Assembly (NCBI RefSeq): GCF_003946145.1
Contig: NZ_RHOC01000002.1
Coordinates: 62,001 to 126,000 of the forward strand
Reading direction: 5' to 3'
Length of the DNA: 64,000 nt
Source of the DNA: Levilactobacillus huananensis
GTDB lineage: Bacteria > Bacillota > Bacilli > Lactobacillales > Lactobacillaceae
Both the position numbers and the translations under genes were made by a program. Each line of letters starts with the position of its first letter. The first letter of the stretch is position 1. Below are positions 41,073 through 48,541 of the stretch, one piece after another. The notes under the pieces are model-generated. The model saw nothing but the letters and a program-made list of their open reading frames with translations. It was not told the origin of the DNA and made no database searches.

Positions 41073-41178
41073 GGAAATCCCTCCCCAATGTTCTAATCTA
41101 CCTCTCATTATGTAGATTAAGCCTGATGAATAAACGTTCTTGCGTATTCAATCTGCTAGCGAACAATAATTGGTTCTG

Positions 41179-41207
41179 ATTATAATTAATCAAATTCTCA
41201 TTTACAA
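41179..41207 (-). promoter_or_regulatory. Consensus promoter of the opp operon
   Basis: On the minus strand TTGTAA (41202-41207), a 17-bp spacer and TATAAT (41179-41184). The rest of the 445-bp gap to the divergent Rrf2 gene is AT-rich, with only a small GAGAA/TTCTC repeat near 41406-41418 noted. Confidence 0.85.
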
Positions 41208-41456
41208 CCCTTATTTTATAATTTTAATCATGATTTCTTCATAATTACCTCACAAACTCTGATGTATCAAGTTTCTCAGACAATAGTTAAAATGATAAAA
41301 AATTTAACTTAAAACCAGGTAGTTGGACAACTTGCTTGTCTAACCATCTATTTCAGGGCACAATCTATACAATTTGTTAGAATAATATGCATGTATATTC
41401 TCTATGAGAAAGTTCTCAGGGGACCACTGCTTTCTCATCGCCATGCCGCGGTTTTG

Positions 41457-41465
41457 TGGTATGAT
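41457..41465 (+). promoter_or_regulatory. Extended -10 promoter of the Rrf2 gene
   Basis: TGG-TATGAT, 53 bp before the ATG; no good -35 box. Confidence 0.5.
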
Positions 41466-41517
41466 ATCAGTATTGGTTACATGCGAATACAGACTTTTTG
41501 AAAGCGATGGCTAGACG

Positions 41518-41988
41518 ATGAGATTAGACTTTTCCGTTGCAGTTCATAGCTTGCTCTATCTGGATGAGAATCGTCCCCGGAAGATTGCAAGCCGCGAACT
41601 GGCAATGTCACTTCAATTGAACGCGGTGATGATCCGCAATATTCTCTCCGTACTCCATAAGCAGGGGTACATTGAAGGATCCGTTGGGAAGAATGGCGGT
41701 TACCAGCTCCTGCGCAATCTTGATGAGATTAATGTTGGTGAACTCTATGACCTGACGATTCCCCCAACCATCAGTTATGCACGGTTCATTACGGGGGATT
41801 CCAAGGGAACGCAAGCTACTGATGATACGGATATCTCGGCCAACATCTCGCAAACTTTGACGGATCTCTTTACCCTCGCTGATGAGGACTACCGAAAGTT
41901 CTATCATCAATTCACGATGACCGATCTCAAGGAGGACCTTAACAGTCACGGTTACTTTCGTCGCTTGGTAAATGGCCAGAATGACTAG
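41518..41988 (+). CDS. Rrf2-family transcriptional regulator without cysteines
   Basis: This 156-residue protein has the Rrf2 winged helix: MRLDFSVAVHSLLYLDEN, the recognition helix region NAVMIRNILSVLHKQGYI and the wing GKNGGYQLLR. IscR, NsrR and other sensors of the family bind an iron-sulfur cluster with three Cys; this protein has no Cys at all, so it must sense something else or act through partner binding. The C-terminal part (about 85-156) is not conserved in type. It is divergent from opp, and the shared gap makes opp a candidate target (inference). The ribosome site is weak. Confidence 0.87.
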   Translation: MRLDFSVAVHSLLYLDENRPRKIASRELAMSLQLNAVMIRNILSVLHKQGYIEGSVGKNGGYQLLRNLDEINVGELYDLTIPPTISYARFITGDSKGTQATDDTDISANISQTLTDLFTLADEDYRKFYHQFTMTDLKEDLNSHGYFRRLVNGQND

Positions 41989-42020
41989 GCATTTTTCTAT
42001 AATTATTTTATTAAAGCGAT

Positions 42021-42135
42021 TATAATGAGAGGTGTAAAGGGATGGTGACTACGGCCACCATTAATGGCCATACTTTCAACGCCAGGGGTGAACCTTGACG
42101 CGGCTGGTGCTAGACTTCGGTCTGGCACTTTTTTT
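42021..42135 (+). ncRNA. Candidate short structured RNA (about 105 nt)
   Basis: A -10 box TATAAT (42021-42026) predicts a start near 42033, and an intrinsic terminator (GTGC.GAC with GTC.GCAC around TTCG, then T7) ends it at 42135. Between are GGTG/CACC and GGCC/GGCC-type hairpins and a CCAG/CTGG pair around the block GGGGTGAACC. No open frame with a ribosome site is present. It has the size of a small regulatory RNA. No family recognised; T-box and common riboswitch motifs are absent. Confidence 0.4.
42107..42135 (+). terminator. Intrinsic terminator with TTCG tetraloop
   Basis: GTGCTAGAC and GTCTGGCAC pair around TTCG; seven T follow. Confidence 0.92.
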
Positions 42136-42182
42136 ATGTGATCGCACGTTTCGACCGTCTGAATTCAAAGGACAAAGTCTTC

Positions 42183-42213
42183 AACCTAACAGGTCCCCCA
42201 CAAATGTTAGGTT
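42183..42213. repeat. Inverted repeat upstream of lipoate ligase
   Basis: AACCTAAC (42183-42190) and GTTAGGTT (42206-42213) are exact complements 15 bp apart. It may be an operator or an RNA hairpin; nothing else is seen in 42136-42330. Confidence 0.4.
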
Positions 42214-42333
42214 CAAACTAAATGCACCACGGGAGAATCGTAGGCTGACATGCCAGCACACCACATTCTGAGAAGTTTAGCGCCGTAATACAACGTATTT
42301 TATGACTAGATTCTTCCATAGAATACGTGTAAA

Positions 42334-42362
42334 TTGTAATCGTTTTCATAGCGTGCTATCAT
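42334..42362 (+). promoter_or_regulatory. Promoter with perfect cre for lipoate ligase
   Basis: TTGTAA (42334-42339), 17 bp, TATCAT (42357-42362). The cre TGTAATCGTTTTCA (42335-42348) matches all 14 consensus positions and covers the -35 box, so CcpA would repress this gene on good sugars. Confidence 0.82.
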
Positions 42363-42418
42363 TTAGCGTAGCCGGGTTATCCCCGGTGGTTGTGTAATTT
42401 GAAAGGGGTCTTAGGTCT

Positions 42419-43432
42419 ATGTACTGGTATGCCATGAAGTCACACGATATTCGTCGGAATCTGGCAACGGAACAATACTTAATGAACAATAAAAAATTCG
42501 ATGAACCATTGGTCCTCTTTTATTATGAAGGTCCTTGCATCATCGTTGGTCGGAATCAAAATACATTGGAAGAAATTAATCAAAAGTATGTTGAAGAGCA
42601 GGGGATTACCGTCACTCGCCGGCTATCCGGGGGTGGGGCCGTGTACCAAGACCTGGGCAACTTATGCTTTAGCTTCGTGGTCGATAGCGATAGTGAGGAG
42701 ATCGGGGACTTCAAGTCTTTCGTTCAACCGATCGTTGACGCCCTTCACGCTATGGGAGCCACGACCGCAGAAGTTTCTGGCCGGAATGATATCTTAGTCG
42801 ATGGCAAGAAGTTTTCGGGGAATGCGATGTATTCTCACAGCGGGAAAACTTTCTCTCACGGCACGTTGATGCTAGATGTTGACCAGGACGTGATTGCACA
42901 CGCCTTGAATGTTCCTGAAGATAAAATGAAGTCTAAGGGCATCAAGTCTGTGCGCTCACGAGTGACGAATCTGAAGCCATTCTTAGCACCGCAATACCAA
43001 AACTTAACCGTACCAGAATTTAGAGACACCTTGCTAAAGGAACTGTTCCATGTTGATGACCTTACTGCGATCGCAGACAAAGAGGTTCAGATTGCGGAAA
43101 GTGAACAGACCGCTATCGATAAAATTTTCAATGATTACTATGCCAACTGGGATTGGGTCTACGGCAATTCACCAGAGTTTACGGTCAAGAAACGCCAACA
43201 CTTCACGGCTGGAACGATTGATGCTCGTTTGATGATCACGTCGGGGAAGATTGAAAAGATCACGTTCTTCGGGGACTTCTTTGGCCCTGGTGATGCGACT
43301 GAATTAGCGGATAAATTAGCTGGTGTGCGGTATGATCGTCAGGATGTTGCGGCCGTTTTGAACAGTGTTGACACACAGCAGTATTTTAACGGCATCGATA
43401 CCAGTGATATCATTGACCTCTTAGTCGATTAA
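42419..43432 (+). CDS. lplA: Lipoate-protein ligase
   Basis: This 337-residue protein attaches lipoate to lipoyl domains of 2-oxo-acid dehydrogenases or GcvH by way of lipoyl-AMP. It has the LplA motifs VGRNQN, RRLSGGGAVY (lipoate-binding loop) and KKFSGNAMY with the catalytic Lys, and a C-terminal accessory domain (about 250-337). AAAGGGG lies upstream of the ATG. The cre in its promoter links lipoylation to carbon status, which is sensible if pyruvate or acetoin dehydrogenase is used after sugar is gone (inference). Confidence 0.95.
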   Translation: MYWYAMKSHDIRRNLATEQYLMNNKKFDEPLVLFYYEGPCIIVGRNQNTLEEINQKYVEEQGITVTRRLSGGGAVYQDLGNLCFSFVVDSDSEEIGDFKSFVQPIVDALHAMGATTAEVSGRNDILVDGKKFSGNAMYSHSGKTFSHGTLMLDVDQDVIAHALNVPEDKMKSKGIKSVRSRVTNLKPFLAPQYQNLTVPEFRDTLLKELFHVDDLTAIADKEVQIAESEQTAIDKIFNDYYANWDWVYGNSPEFTVKKRQHFTAGTIDARLMITSGKIEKITFFGDFFGPGDATELADKLAGVRYDRQDVAAVLNSVDTQQYFNGIDTSDIIDLLVD

Positions 43433-43496
43433 CTAGCCGATTTGGGAGATCTACTGATTTTATCGGGCGAATACGTTAGAATAGAATAAATTGACT

Positions 43497-43528
43497 GAAG
43501 GCGTCGTCGGTTTGAGGGCGCCTTTTTC
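43497..43528 (+). terminator. Intrinsic terminator after lipoate ligase
   Basis: AAGGCG (43498-43503) and CGCCTT (43519-43524) form a 6-bp stem with T5 after it. Confidence 0.75.
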
Positions 43529-43563
43529 TTATTCTTAACTAATATTGAGGAGTTTAATTCTAA

Positions 43564-43977
43564 ATGAAAGATCGTAACGTAATTGCTTGGGACATCATTT
43601 CTCTTTTTGGGTTTTGGGTAATTAACTTTTTAATGACTCGATCCTTTGTCACAGGCGGTGGTCAGGCAAATTCGATGACGGAATTCTGGCAGACATCGTT
43701 ACTGGCACTGGTCCTTTACGCGATTCCAATCGTGATGGCTGCGCTTAATTGGCGGCTATCGTTCTACCTGATGGGACTGATTATGACGCTCTATACGTTG
43801 GCCCCAATTGGGGTTATCCTGACGATGTGGTATGGTCATGCGGCGATTGTGGTTCGTCTGGGGATGGCGCTGGCGAGCTTAGCGGTTATCGCAGCTAATG
43901 CTTACTGGTTGGTCCTGGCCTTACGGTTACGGAAAGCTGATCGCGAACGTGCAGACCGGCGACGGTTCCAGAAATAA
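43564..43977 (+). CDS. Unknown four-span membrane protein
   Basis: This 137-residue protein is not recognised. Four hydrophobic spans are seen at about 9-25, 41-58, 63-88 and 98-120, and the tail is strongly basic (RKADRERADRRRFQK), so both ends should be inside. GAGG precedes the ATG. It is 21 bp ahead of another unknown gene, and the two probably form an operon. Confidence 0.75.
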   Translation: MKDRNVIAWDIISLFGFWVINFLMTRSFVTGGGQANSMTEFWQTSLLALVLYAIPIVMAALNWRLSFYLMGLIMTLYTLAPIGVILTMWYGHAAIVVRLGMALASLAVIAANAYWLVLALRLRKADRERADRRRFQK

Positions 43978-43998
43978 TAAATGAGGTGTTAAGCTAAA

Positions 43999-44481
43999 AT
44001 GAAACGCAACGTGAATGATTTTATGGCGGCTGTTGAAGCCGATAATTTAGAACATTTCGAACAAAAGACAACCCAAGCAAAATTCTTTGCTGATCCCGAT
44101 GGTGTGATGGCGCCTCTAGCAGCCTTTATGCGTGAAAAAATTCAGGCAGATGCGCTTGCCCAAGCAACGCTGACGCTGACGGATACGGACGTCTCGGTCC
44201 GCTTAGAACTTAGTGTGATTAACCTGCCATTGCAAGACACCAAGACTATCGGGAAGATCATGACGACCGACGTTGAGAAACCCTTGAATGTTTACGCCGT
44301 CATTGAGGCCGCTGATGTCAATGTCTCAGGTTTGCGAATCGATGCCTTGGCGCCGGCCGATACCTACGTCGATCAGGCGGAAACAGCGGACCAAAGCCTA
44401 CACGATTGGTTAAACCTACAGATTGAAAAGCTCCAAACGGCGGAAACTAACCGCGAAGAAACCGACGTTAAGAAAAAATAA
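43999..44481 (+). CDS. Unknown soluble protein
   Basis: This 160-residue protein is acidic, without signal peptide, spans or Cys, and not recognised. The N-terminal 40 residues look helical and the middle has alternating polar/non-polar strands (ATLTLTDTDVSVRLELSVI). The tail is charged (REETDVKKK). GAGGTG precedes the ATG. It follows the four-span protein closely, suggesting a joint function. Confidence 0.7.
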   Translation: MKRNVNDFMAAVEADNLEHFEQKTTQAKFFADPDGVMAPLAAFMREKIQADALAQATLTLTDTDVSVRLELSVINLPLQDTKTIGKIMTTDVEKPLNVYAVIEAADVNVSGLRIDALAPADTYVDQAETADQSLHDWLNLQIEKLQTAETNREETDVKKK

Positions 44482-44484
44482 GGG

Positions 44485-44513
44485 TTGAATGGGTAGAGAG
44501 TCTGTGCTATGAT
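44485..44513 (+). promoter_or_regulatory. Strong promoter of the 44.5-kb RNA
   Basis: TTGAAT (44485-44490), 17 bp, TATGAT (44508-44513), with TGC ahead of the -10. Confidence 0.8.
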
Positions 44514-44519
44514 TCTCTG

Positions 44520-44734
44520 TATGCGATGAGTCGAGAAATCACGCGTTCCTTGCTTGCAAGGGGCGTCCGCGCAAGCGGCTAGGTGAATTTGTCAGCAGGG
44601 CACATATGTCACCGTATTGTGACGTGTCTGATTTTGAGGGAATGTGGATTCCGAGATAAATCCATTCGTTTCGACGAATGCTGTGGAAAAAGCGTTCAAT
44701 TGGTCTTTTGACCAGTTGAGCGCTTTTTGTTTTG
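44520..44734 (+). ncRNA. Candidate structured RNA, about 215 nt
   Basis: A near-consensus promoter and a strong terminator bracket a gene-free interval made of hairpins in a row: CCTTG/CAAGG near 44553, CCGC-GCAA-GCGG (GNRA loop) near 44572, GTCAC/GTGAC near 44610, GGAAT/ATTCC near 44640, and CATTCG/CGAATG near 44665. The terminator pairs GCGTTCAATTGGTC with GACCAGTTGAGCGC. The size is right for 6S RNA, but the long closing stem with a central bubble is not evident, so I do not call it that. It might instead be a leader of the surface-protein gene, though that gene has its own promoter. Confidence 0.5.
44692..44734 (+). terminator. Intrinsic terminator of the 44.5-kb RNA
   Basis: A 14-bp stem with one G-U pair and a short loop is followed by TTTTTGTTTT. 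Confidence 0.93.
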
Positions 44735-44799
44735 TCTAACGTCGAGAAATCTGGATGGTTTTGAACCCGGACACGTTAGATTGCGGACTTAAAGATAGG

Positions 44800-44828
44800 T
44801 TGCAGTTGTAAGCGCTCACCACTATAAT
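44800..44828 (+). promoter_or_regulatory. Promoter with cre for the surface protein gene
   Basis: TTGCAG (44800-44805), 17 bp, TATAAT (44823-44828). The cre TGTAAGCGCTCACC (44807-44820; 13 of 14 positions) fills the spacer. Confidence 0.8.
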
Positions 44829-44958
44829 TTGTGTAAGGAAAGGTCGTCAAACTTGTCGTTTCTGATACGAGTAGTCAGGGTTCATGACCTATGTTTAGTG
44901 TTAAACGTCTCAGTAAATGGTTGAACTGCTAAAAGTGGGCTTTCGTGAGGAGAGAAAA

Positions 44959-46419
44959 ATGAAAAATTTGAAAAGACTCGTGGTCCCCGTTTTATTAAGC
45001 ATCTGCGGCTTGATTTTAGGATTTGGCATGTTTAATGCAACTCATGTGACTAAGGCTCAGGCGGATGAAGTAGATATTACGTTTTTTTCGCCTGTTCAAA
45101 CGGATCAACCAGTTCATATATCGGCATTTACGCCGCTGTCAGTACCGAACTTCCCGGCCGGGACGACATTTAAAGATATGTATGCGCAATTGTCAGGCCT
45201 TGGAAATGAAGGCAAAACACAGTATGAGAAGGACCGAGCCGAGCTACAATTGTACTCGAACTATACGAATGGAATCTGGGGCGACGACAAGACAATCGCG
45301 CAATTTAAGAAGCTCAACGGTTCTGACGTGTCTGAAGAACAACTTAAGAAAATAACCCCTTTTTTTGAGGGCTATACGTTTAATTCGGCTAATTTTACGA
45401 AATTACGGGATCAGGCAATTGAAAAATTTAGAATTAATTCAACGACGTATAATGTCCCGACGGTTAACGATCCCGCAACGGATGACGATATTTTTATCAA
45501 AAATAACGCCAAGATTATGATTACCTACACGAGTTCAGATGGCCGCGCTCAGGTTCCTGCGGCCCGTACGATCACAGGAATATCAGGTGAGACGGTCGAT
45601 GATACGGATGTTTTTCCGGTGATTCCGGGGTATACAGCGGATATAACCTCGGCGACCTTTACGGATCAGCCTGAACGGAAACTAACGGTAAATTATCAAA
45701 ATAACAATCAGAATACTGGCAACACGGGGGCAACTTCTCCTCAGGAAGTACCCGAGAGATCTAGTTTTCAGGTTTACGGAAAGCAAACGTTCTACCGTTA
45801 CCAGAACGTTGATTTCAAGAAGAGTGAGCGAATCCAAAAGTACGATAAGAAGCCGCGGATCTATGCGCCCGTCTTCACCGTTGTTGGGACTGCCACTTCC
45901 AGGGCTGGTAATCCACGGTATAAGCTGAGTGATGGTACGTACATCACAGCAAAGTCCGCGTATGTCGGCGCTCTCTTCTTGCAACAGGAGGTTAAAACAC
46001 TCTATGTCACGAATCCAAAGGGAATTTGGACGCATGCAACCGTGATGTTTAACTATCCTACACAATACCTTCATCATATTAAGCAGGGGACCAAGGTGAC
46101 AGTGACGCAGTGCGTTAAGAATGGGGCCATTACCCGCTATGTGTTGCCTAACGGAACCTTCATTACGGGGAATAAGCGTTATGTGACGGCAACGAAGCCC
46201 AAGCCGGTCTTCTATGTGAAGGCTAGAGGGGGACGCAACCTTTACCGTGACGTCAACCTGACCCAACGCCTCAAACACTACAAGAAGGGCCACATCTTTA
46301 AGGTCACCGGTTGGGATTACTCTCATGGCTGGAACACGGCCGTTCATGGCACTAAGCGCTACAAGGTGGCGGGTGGTTATATCACCGGTAATCCTAAATT
46401 AGTTAAGATCATCCAGTAG
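44959..46419 (+). CDS. Secreted surface protein with DUF5776-type C-terminal domains
   Basis: This 486-residue protein starts with a signal peptide (KNLKRL, hydrophobic core, cleavage near ATHVTKAQADE). An N-terminal domain of about 190 residues is unknown; a short MucBP-like segment (YTSSDGRAQVPAARTITGISGETV, about 190-250) and an Asn/Thr linker follow. The C-terminal 200 residues hold two or three copies of a pattern like LYRYQNVDFKKSERIQKY ... FTVVGTA ... YITANKRYV, which I take as DUF5776 repeats of lactobacillar surface proteins. No LPxTG is seen, so binding to the wall is by these basic repeats. ATG 44959 has GAGGAGAG just upstream. It is under cre control. Confidence 0.8.
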   Translation: MKNLKRLVVPVLLSICGLILGFGMFNATHVTKAQADEVDITFFSPVQTDQPVHISAFTPLSVPNFPAGTTFKDMYAQLSGLGNEGKTQYEKDRAELQLYSNYTNGIWGDDKTIAQFKKLNGSDVSEEQLKKITPFFEGYTFNSANFTKLRDQAIEKFRINSTTYNVPTVNDPATDDDIFIKNNAKIMITYTSSDGRAQVPAARTITGISGETVDDTDVFPVIPGYTADITSATFTDQPERKLTVNYQNNNQNTGNTGATSPQEVPERSSFQVYGKQTFYRYQNVDFKKSERIQKYDKKPRIYAPVFTVVGTATSRAGNPRYKLSDGTYITAKSAYVGALFLQQEVKTLYVTNPKGIWTHATVMFNYPTQYLHHIKQGTKVTVTQCVKNGAITRYVLPNGTFITGNKRYVTATKPKPVFYVKARGGRNLYRDVNLTQRLKHYKKGHIFKVTGWDYSHGWNTAVHGTKRYKVAGGYITGNPKLVKIIQ

Positions 46420-46420
46420 A

Positions 46421-46469
46421 ATCGCACAACGGGTTTCTCAATACGATGAGAAACCCGTTTTGTGTGATC
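46421..46469 (+). terminator. Intrinsic terminator after the surface protein
   Basis: AACGGGTTTCTC and GAGAAACCCGTT form a perfect stem that extends outward with ATCGCACA/TGTGTGAT. Confidence 0.9.
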
Positions 46470-46518
46470 GCTTTACGATTGCTAAACGGGTAAACTAGGG
46501 GAAAAGGAGTCGAAGATT

Positions 46519-47124
46519 ATGTCAGATTATCCGGTCATTGCCAATCAAACCTTGGCGTTTGATGACATCGAAATGGCGCATACTTACCAAAGCTGTACCT
46601 TCACACCGGCCAACGCGGCTATCCGCCTGATGGATGTCGAACTGGATCATTGTTCTTTTCAACAGACTAATTTTGATGATGGCGAGTTCGTTCGAGTGAA
46701 CTGGCGTCACAGTCAATTGGTCAACACATCGTGGCGTGAAACCCGCTGGTATGATTGTGATTTACGCAATCTACAGTGGTCAGGAGCTGAACTGACCGGT
46801 AGTTTCTGGCAGCGATCGCGTATTCAAGCCTCAAAGTTAGTCTATGCCAATTTTAGCGAGGCTGAACTGAATCAAATGTGTTTTCTAGATTGCGATCTGT
46901 TAGAAAGTGCTTTTCAGGCCGTTCAGAGTAAGCGGGGCGTTGATTTTTCGGGTTCTCGACTAACCGGCGCTAGCTTTATTGAGACCCGGTTAGCTGGTTT
47001 CGACTGGCACACCGCGGACTTTGTTGACGTCAGTCTCAACGCAGATCTGGCGAAGGGATTAAAGATTAACCAATTCCAAGCGGCCCAGCTGATCGGTTTG
47101 CTAGGGATTGAGGTTACGGAGTAG
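46519..47124 (+). CDS. Pentapeptide-repeat-like protein
   Basis: This 201-residue protein has repeats of five residues with a central Leu or Phe (CSFQQTNFDD, NTSWRET, CDLRNLQWSGAELTGSF, ANFSEAELN, VDFSGSRLTGASF), the mark of pentapeptide-repeat proteins, which fold as a right-handed square helix. The repeats are irregular and broken by non-repeat stretches. The C-terminus (AAQLIGLLGIEVT) is like the cap of such proteins. Related proteins protect gyrase from quinolones, but most have no known role. AAAGGAG lies upstream. Confidence 0.8.
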   Translation: MSDYPVIANQTLAFDDIEMAHTYQSCTFTPANAAIRLMDVELDHCSFQQTNFDDGEFVRVNWRHSQLVNTSWRETRWYDCDLRNLQWSGAELTGSFWQRSRIQASKLVYANFSEAELNQMCFLDCDLLESAFQAVQSKRGVDFSGSRLTGASFIETRLAGFDWHTADFVDVSLNADLAKGLKINQFQAAQLIGLLGIEVTE

Positions 47125-47191
47125 TGTGGTTGCGTTGCCTTATGCTATTCTAGAGTGAGTCTTGAAATTATTGTGGAGGAGCTTTTGTGTC

Positions 47192-48262
47192 ATGCAAAAT
47201 GAATTGTTCGCTATTCCTGCTGTGGTGTACCTGGGATGGTTAATTCCCCTGGGGTTTGGTCTGATATTTGGGATAAGCTACGGTCTCGAGAAACGCCGTC
47301 TGGGAAACGGTATCTGGTTTTCGCTATTTTTTTATTCGTTTTTAACTATGCTCGCGATTTCGATTCTGGGCACCAATAATAAATGGTTGATTGTCATCAG
47401 TATTGCTTTATTCGTGATTCTCCTGATGGTTATTGGGGTCGTGTTCGCGCTCCAAGCATTTCTCTTGTTATGGAATGCTTGGATCGTTTGGAGACGTGAG
47501 AGTCATACGATTGCCAATATGTTGACGCTTTTTCTGGGAATTGCGATTCTCCTGGCGCCATTCGTAGTCCGATTGACCTCTCTCTACCTGCCGGTGCCGG
47601 TGGCGACAGCAATCAACCTATTTCCGTCGATGGTGATCTTCTACGTCCTATTTTGGTTTTACAACTACCTGACGATGTTGTTCATCTATCAGTTTAATCA
47701 CCCGCGCTACAAGCAGGATTACCTGATTGTCCTAGGTGCGGGTCTGCTAAATGGGAATGAGGTTTCACCCTTGTTGGCTCAGCGCATTGATCGGGCTATC
47801 GCCTTTTACCAAAAGCAGCTGGTCAAGACCGGCCGGGCACCCATGATTATTTTTTCTGGGGGCCAGGGCGGTGACGAGACCATACCGGAGGGTGTGGCTA
47901 TGCGGCAGTATGCATTGCGACAGGGGTTGCCAGCCGAGAATGCTATCGCAGAGGATCAGTCGAAGACCACTTATGAGAACATGGTGTTTTCCAAGGCCAT
48001 CATTGATCAACGGGGACTTGCGAATCCGCGGGTGACCTTTGTGACCAACGGCTATCATACTTTTAGAGCGGGGATGATCGCTAAGAAGGCTGGACTCAAG
48101 GCCAATGGAATTGGTGCTCATACCGCCAAATTTTTCCTACCTAATGCTATTTTGCGGGAGTACATCGCCGTGTTCGTTGGCAACAAGCGTTGGCATGCGG
48201 TGGCCATTGGTCTCATGTTGATCCTGACGATTGCATTGACCTGGGCTGAATACCATCATTAG
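47192..48262 (+). CDS. YdcF/DUF218-family membrane protein
   Basis: This 356-residue protein has about five N-terminal spans (to residue 170) and then a DUF218 domain: VLGAGLLNG, SGGQGGDE, EDQSKTTYENMVFSKAI and VTNGYHTFRAGMIAKKAG. The family (SanA, ElyC, YdcF) takes part in envelope maintenance. A last span is near the C-terminus. ATG 47192 is chosen because GGAGGAG (47175-47181) is upstream; a TTG at 47162 would add ten unlikely residues. Confidence 0.87.
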   Translation: MQNELFAIPAVVYLGWLIPLGFGLIFGISYGLEKRRLGNGIWFSLFFYSFLTMLAISILGTNNKWLIVISIALFVILLMVIGVVFALQAFLLLWNAWIVWRRESHTIANMLTLFLGIAILLAPFVVRLTSLYLPVPVATAINLFPSMVIFYVLFWFYNYLTMLFIYQFNHPRYKQDYLIVLGAGLLNGNEVSPLLAQRIDRAIAFYQKQLVKTGRAPMIIFSGGQGGDETIPEGVAMRQYALRQGLPAENAIAEDQSKTTYENMVFSKAIIDQRGLANPRVTFVTNGYHTFRAGMIAKKAGLKANGIGAHTAKFFLPNAILREYIAVFVGNKRWHAVAIGLMLILTIALTWAEYHH

Positions 48263-48264
48263 AC

Positions 48265-48298
48265 GAAAAAACGTTGACCAAAAGGTCAACGTTTTTTT
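48265..48298 (+). terminator. Intrinsic terminator after YdcF gene
   Basis: AAAAACGTTGACC and GGTCAACGTTTTTTT around AAAA; also active on the other strand, where a small gene ends at 48311. Confidence 0.95.
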
Positions 48299-48310
48299 AG
48301 TTTGAAAGAC

Positions 48311-48418
48311 TTAGTCATCATTGCGATGGGTCTGATAGCTGGCAAAGGCGGCATAGCCGACCGCCACAACTAACAAGGTCCCCACGCCGTAAAACAAGAT
48401 GTTCACCAGTGCCATCAT
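48311..48418 (-). CDS. 35-residue single-span membrane peptide
   Basis: The frame runs from two ATGs (48418, 48415) and encodes a peptide with one span, about residues 4-26 (LVNILFYGVGTLLVVAVGYA), and a polar end SYQTHRNDD. A GGGGGA ribosome site lies about 10 bp upstream, and the shared terminator follows. It resembles the 31.6-kb small gene in architecture but not in sequence. Function unknown. Confidence 0.6.
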   Translation of the reverse strand: MMALVNILFYGVGTLLVVAVGYAAFASYQTHRNDD

Positions 48419-48541
48419 GATTGGATTCCCCCTGAATGGATTGCTACTTAGTATGATAGCAAATTCGGTATTCAGGATAAATAGGTAGCAGGCAGTTTGT
48501 TGATTTGTAATATTTACTAGCCCACTAAAGAACGAATCCGG

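Noticed and set aside
44520-44734. 6S RNA or RNase P RNA assignment
   Set aside because: The long closing helix with central bubble of 6S and the conserved RNase P motifs could not be found.
45682-46347. 221-codon minus-strand frame inside the surface protein gene
   Set aside because: It is the complementary frame of a real secreted protein with clear signal peptide and repeats; no ribosome site.
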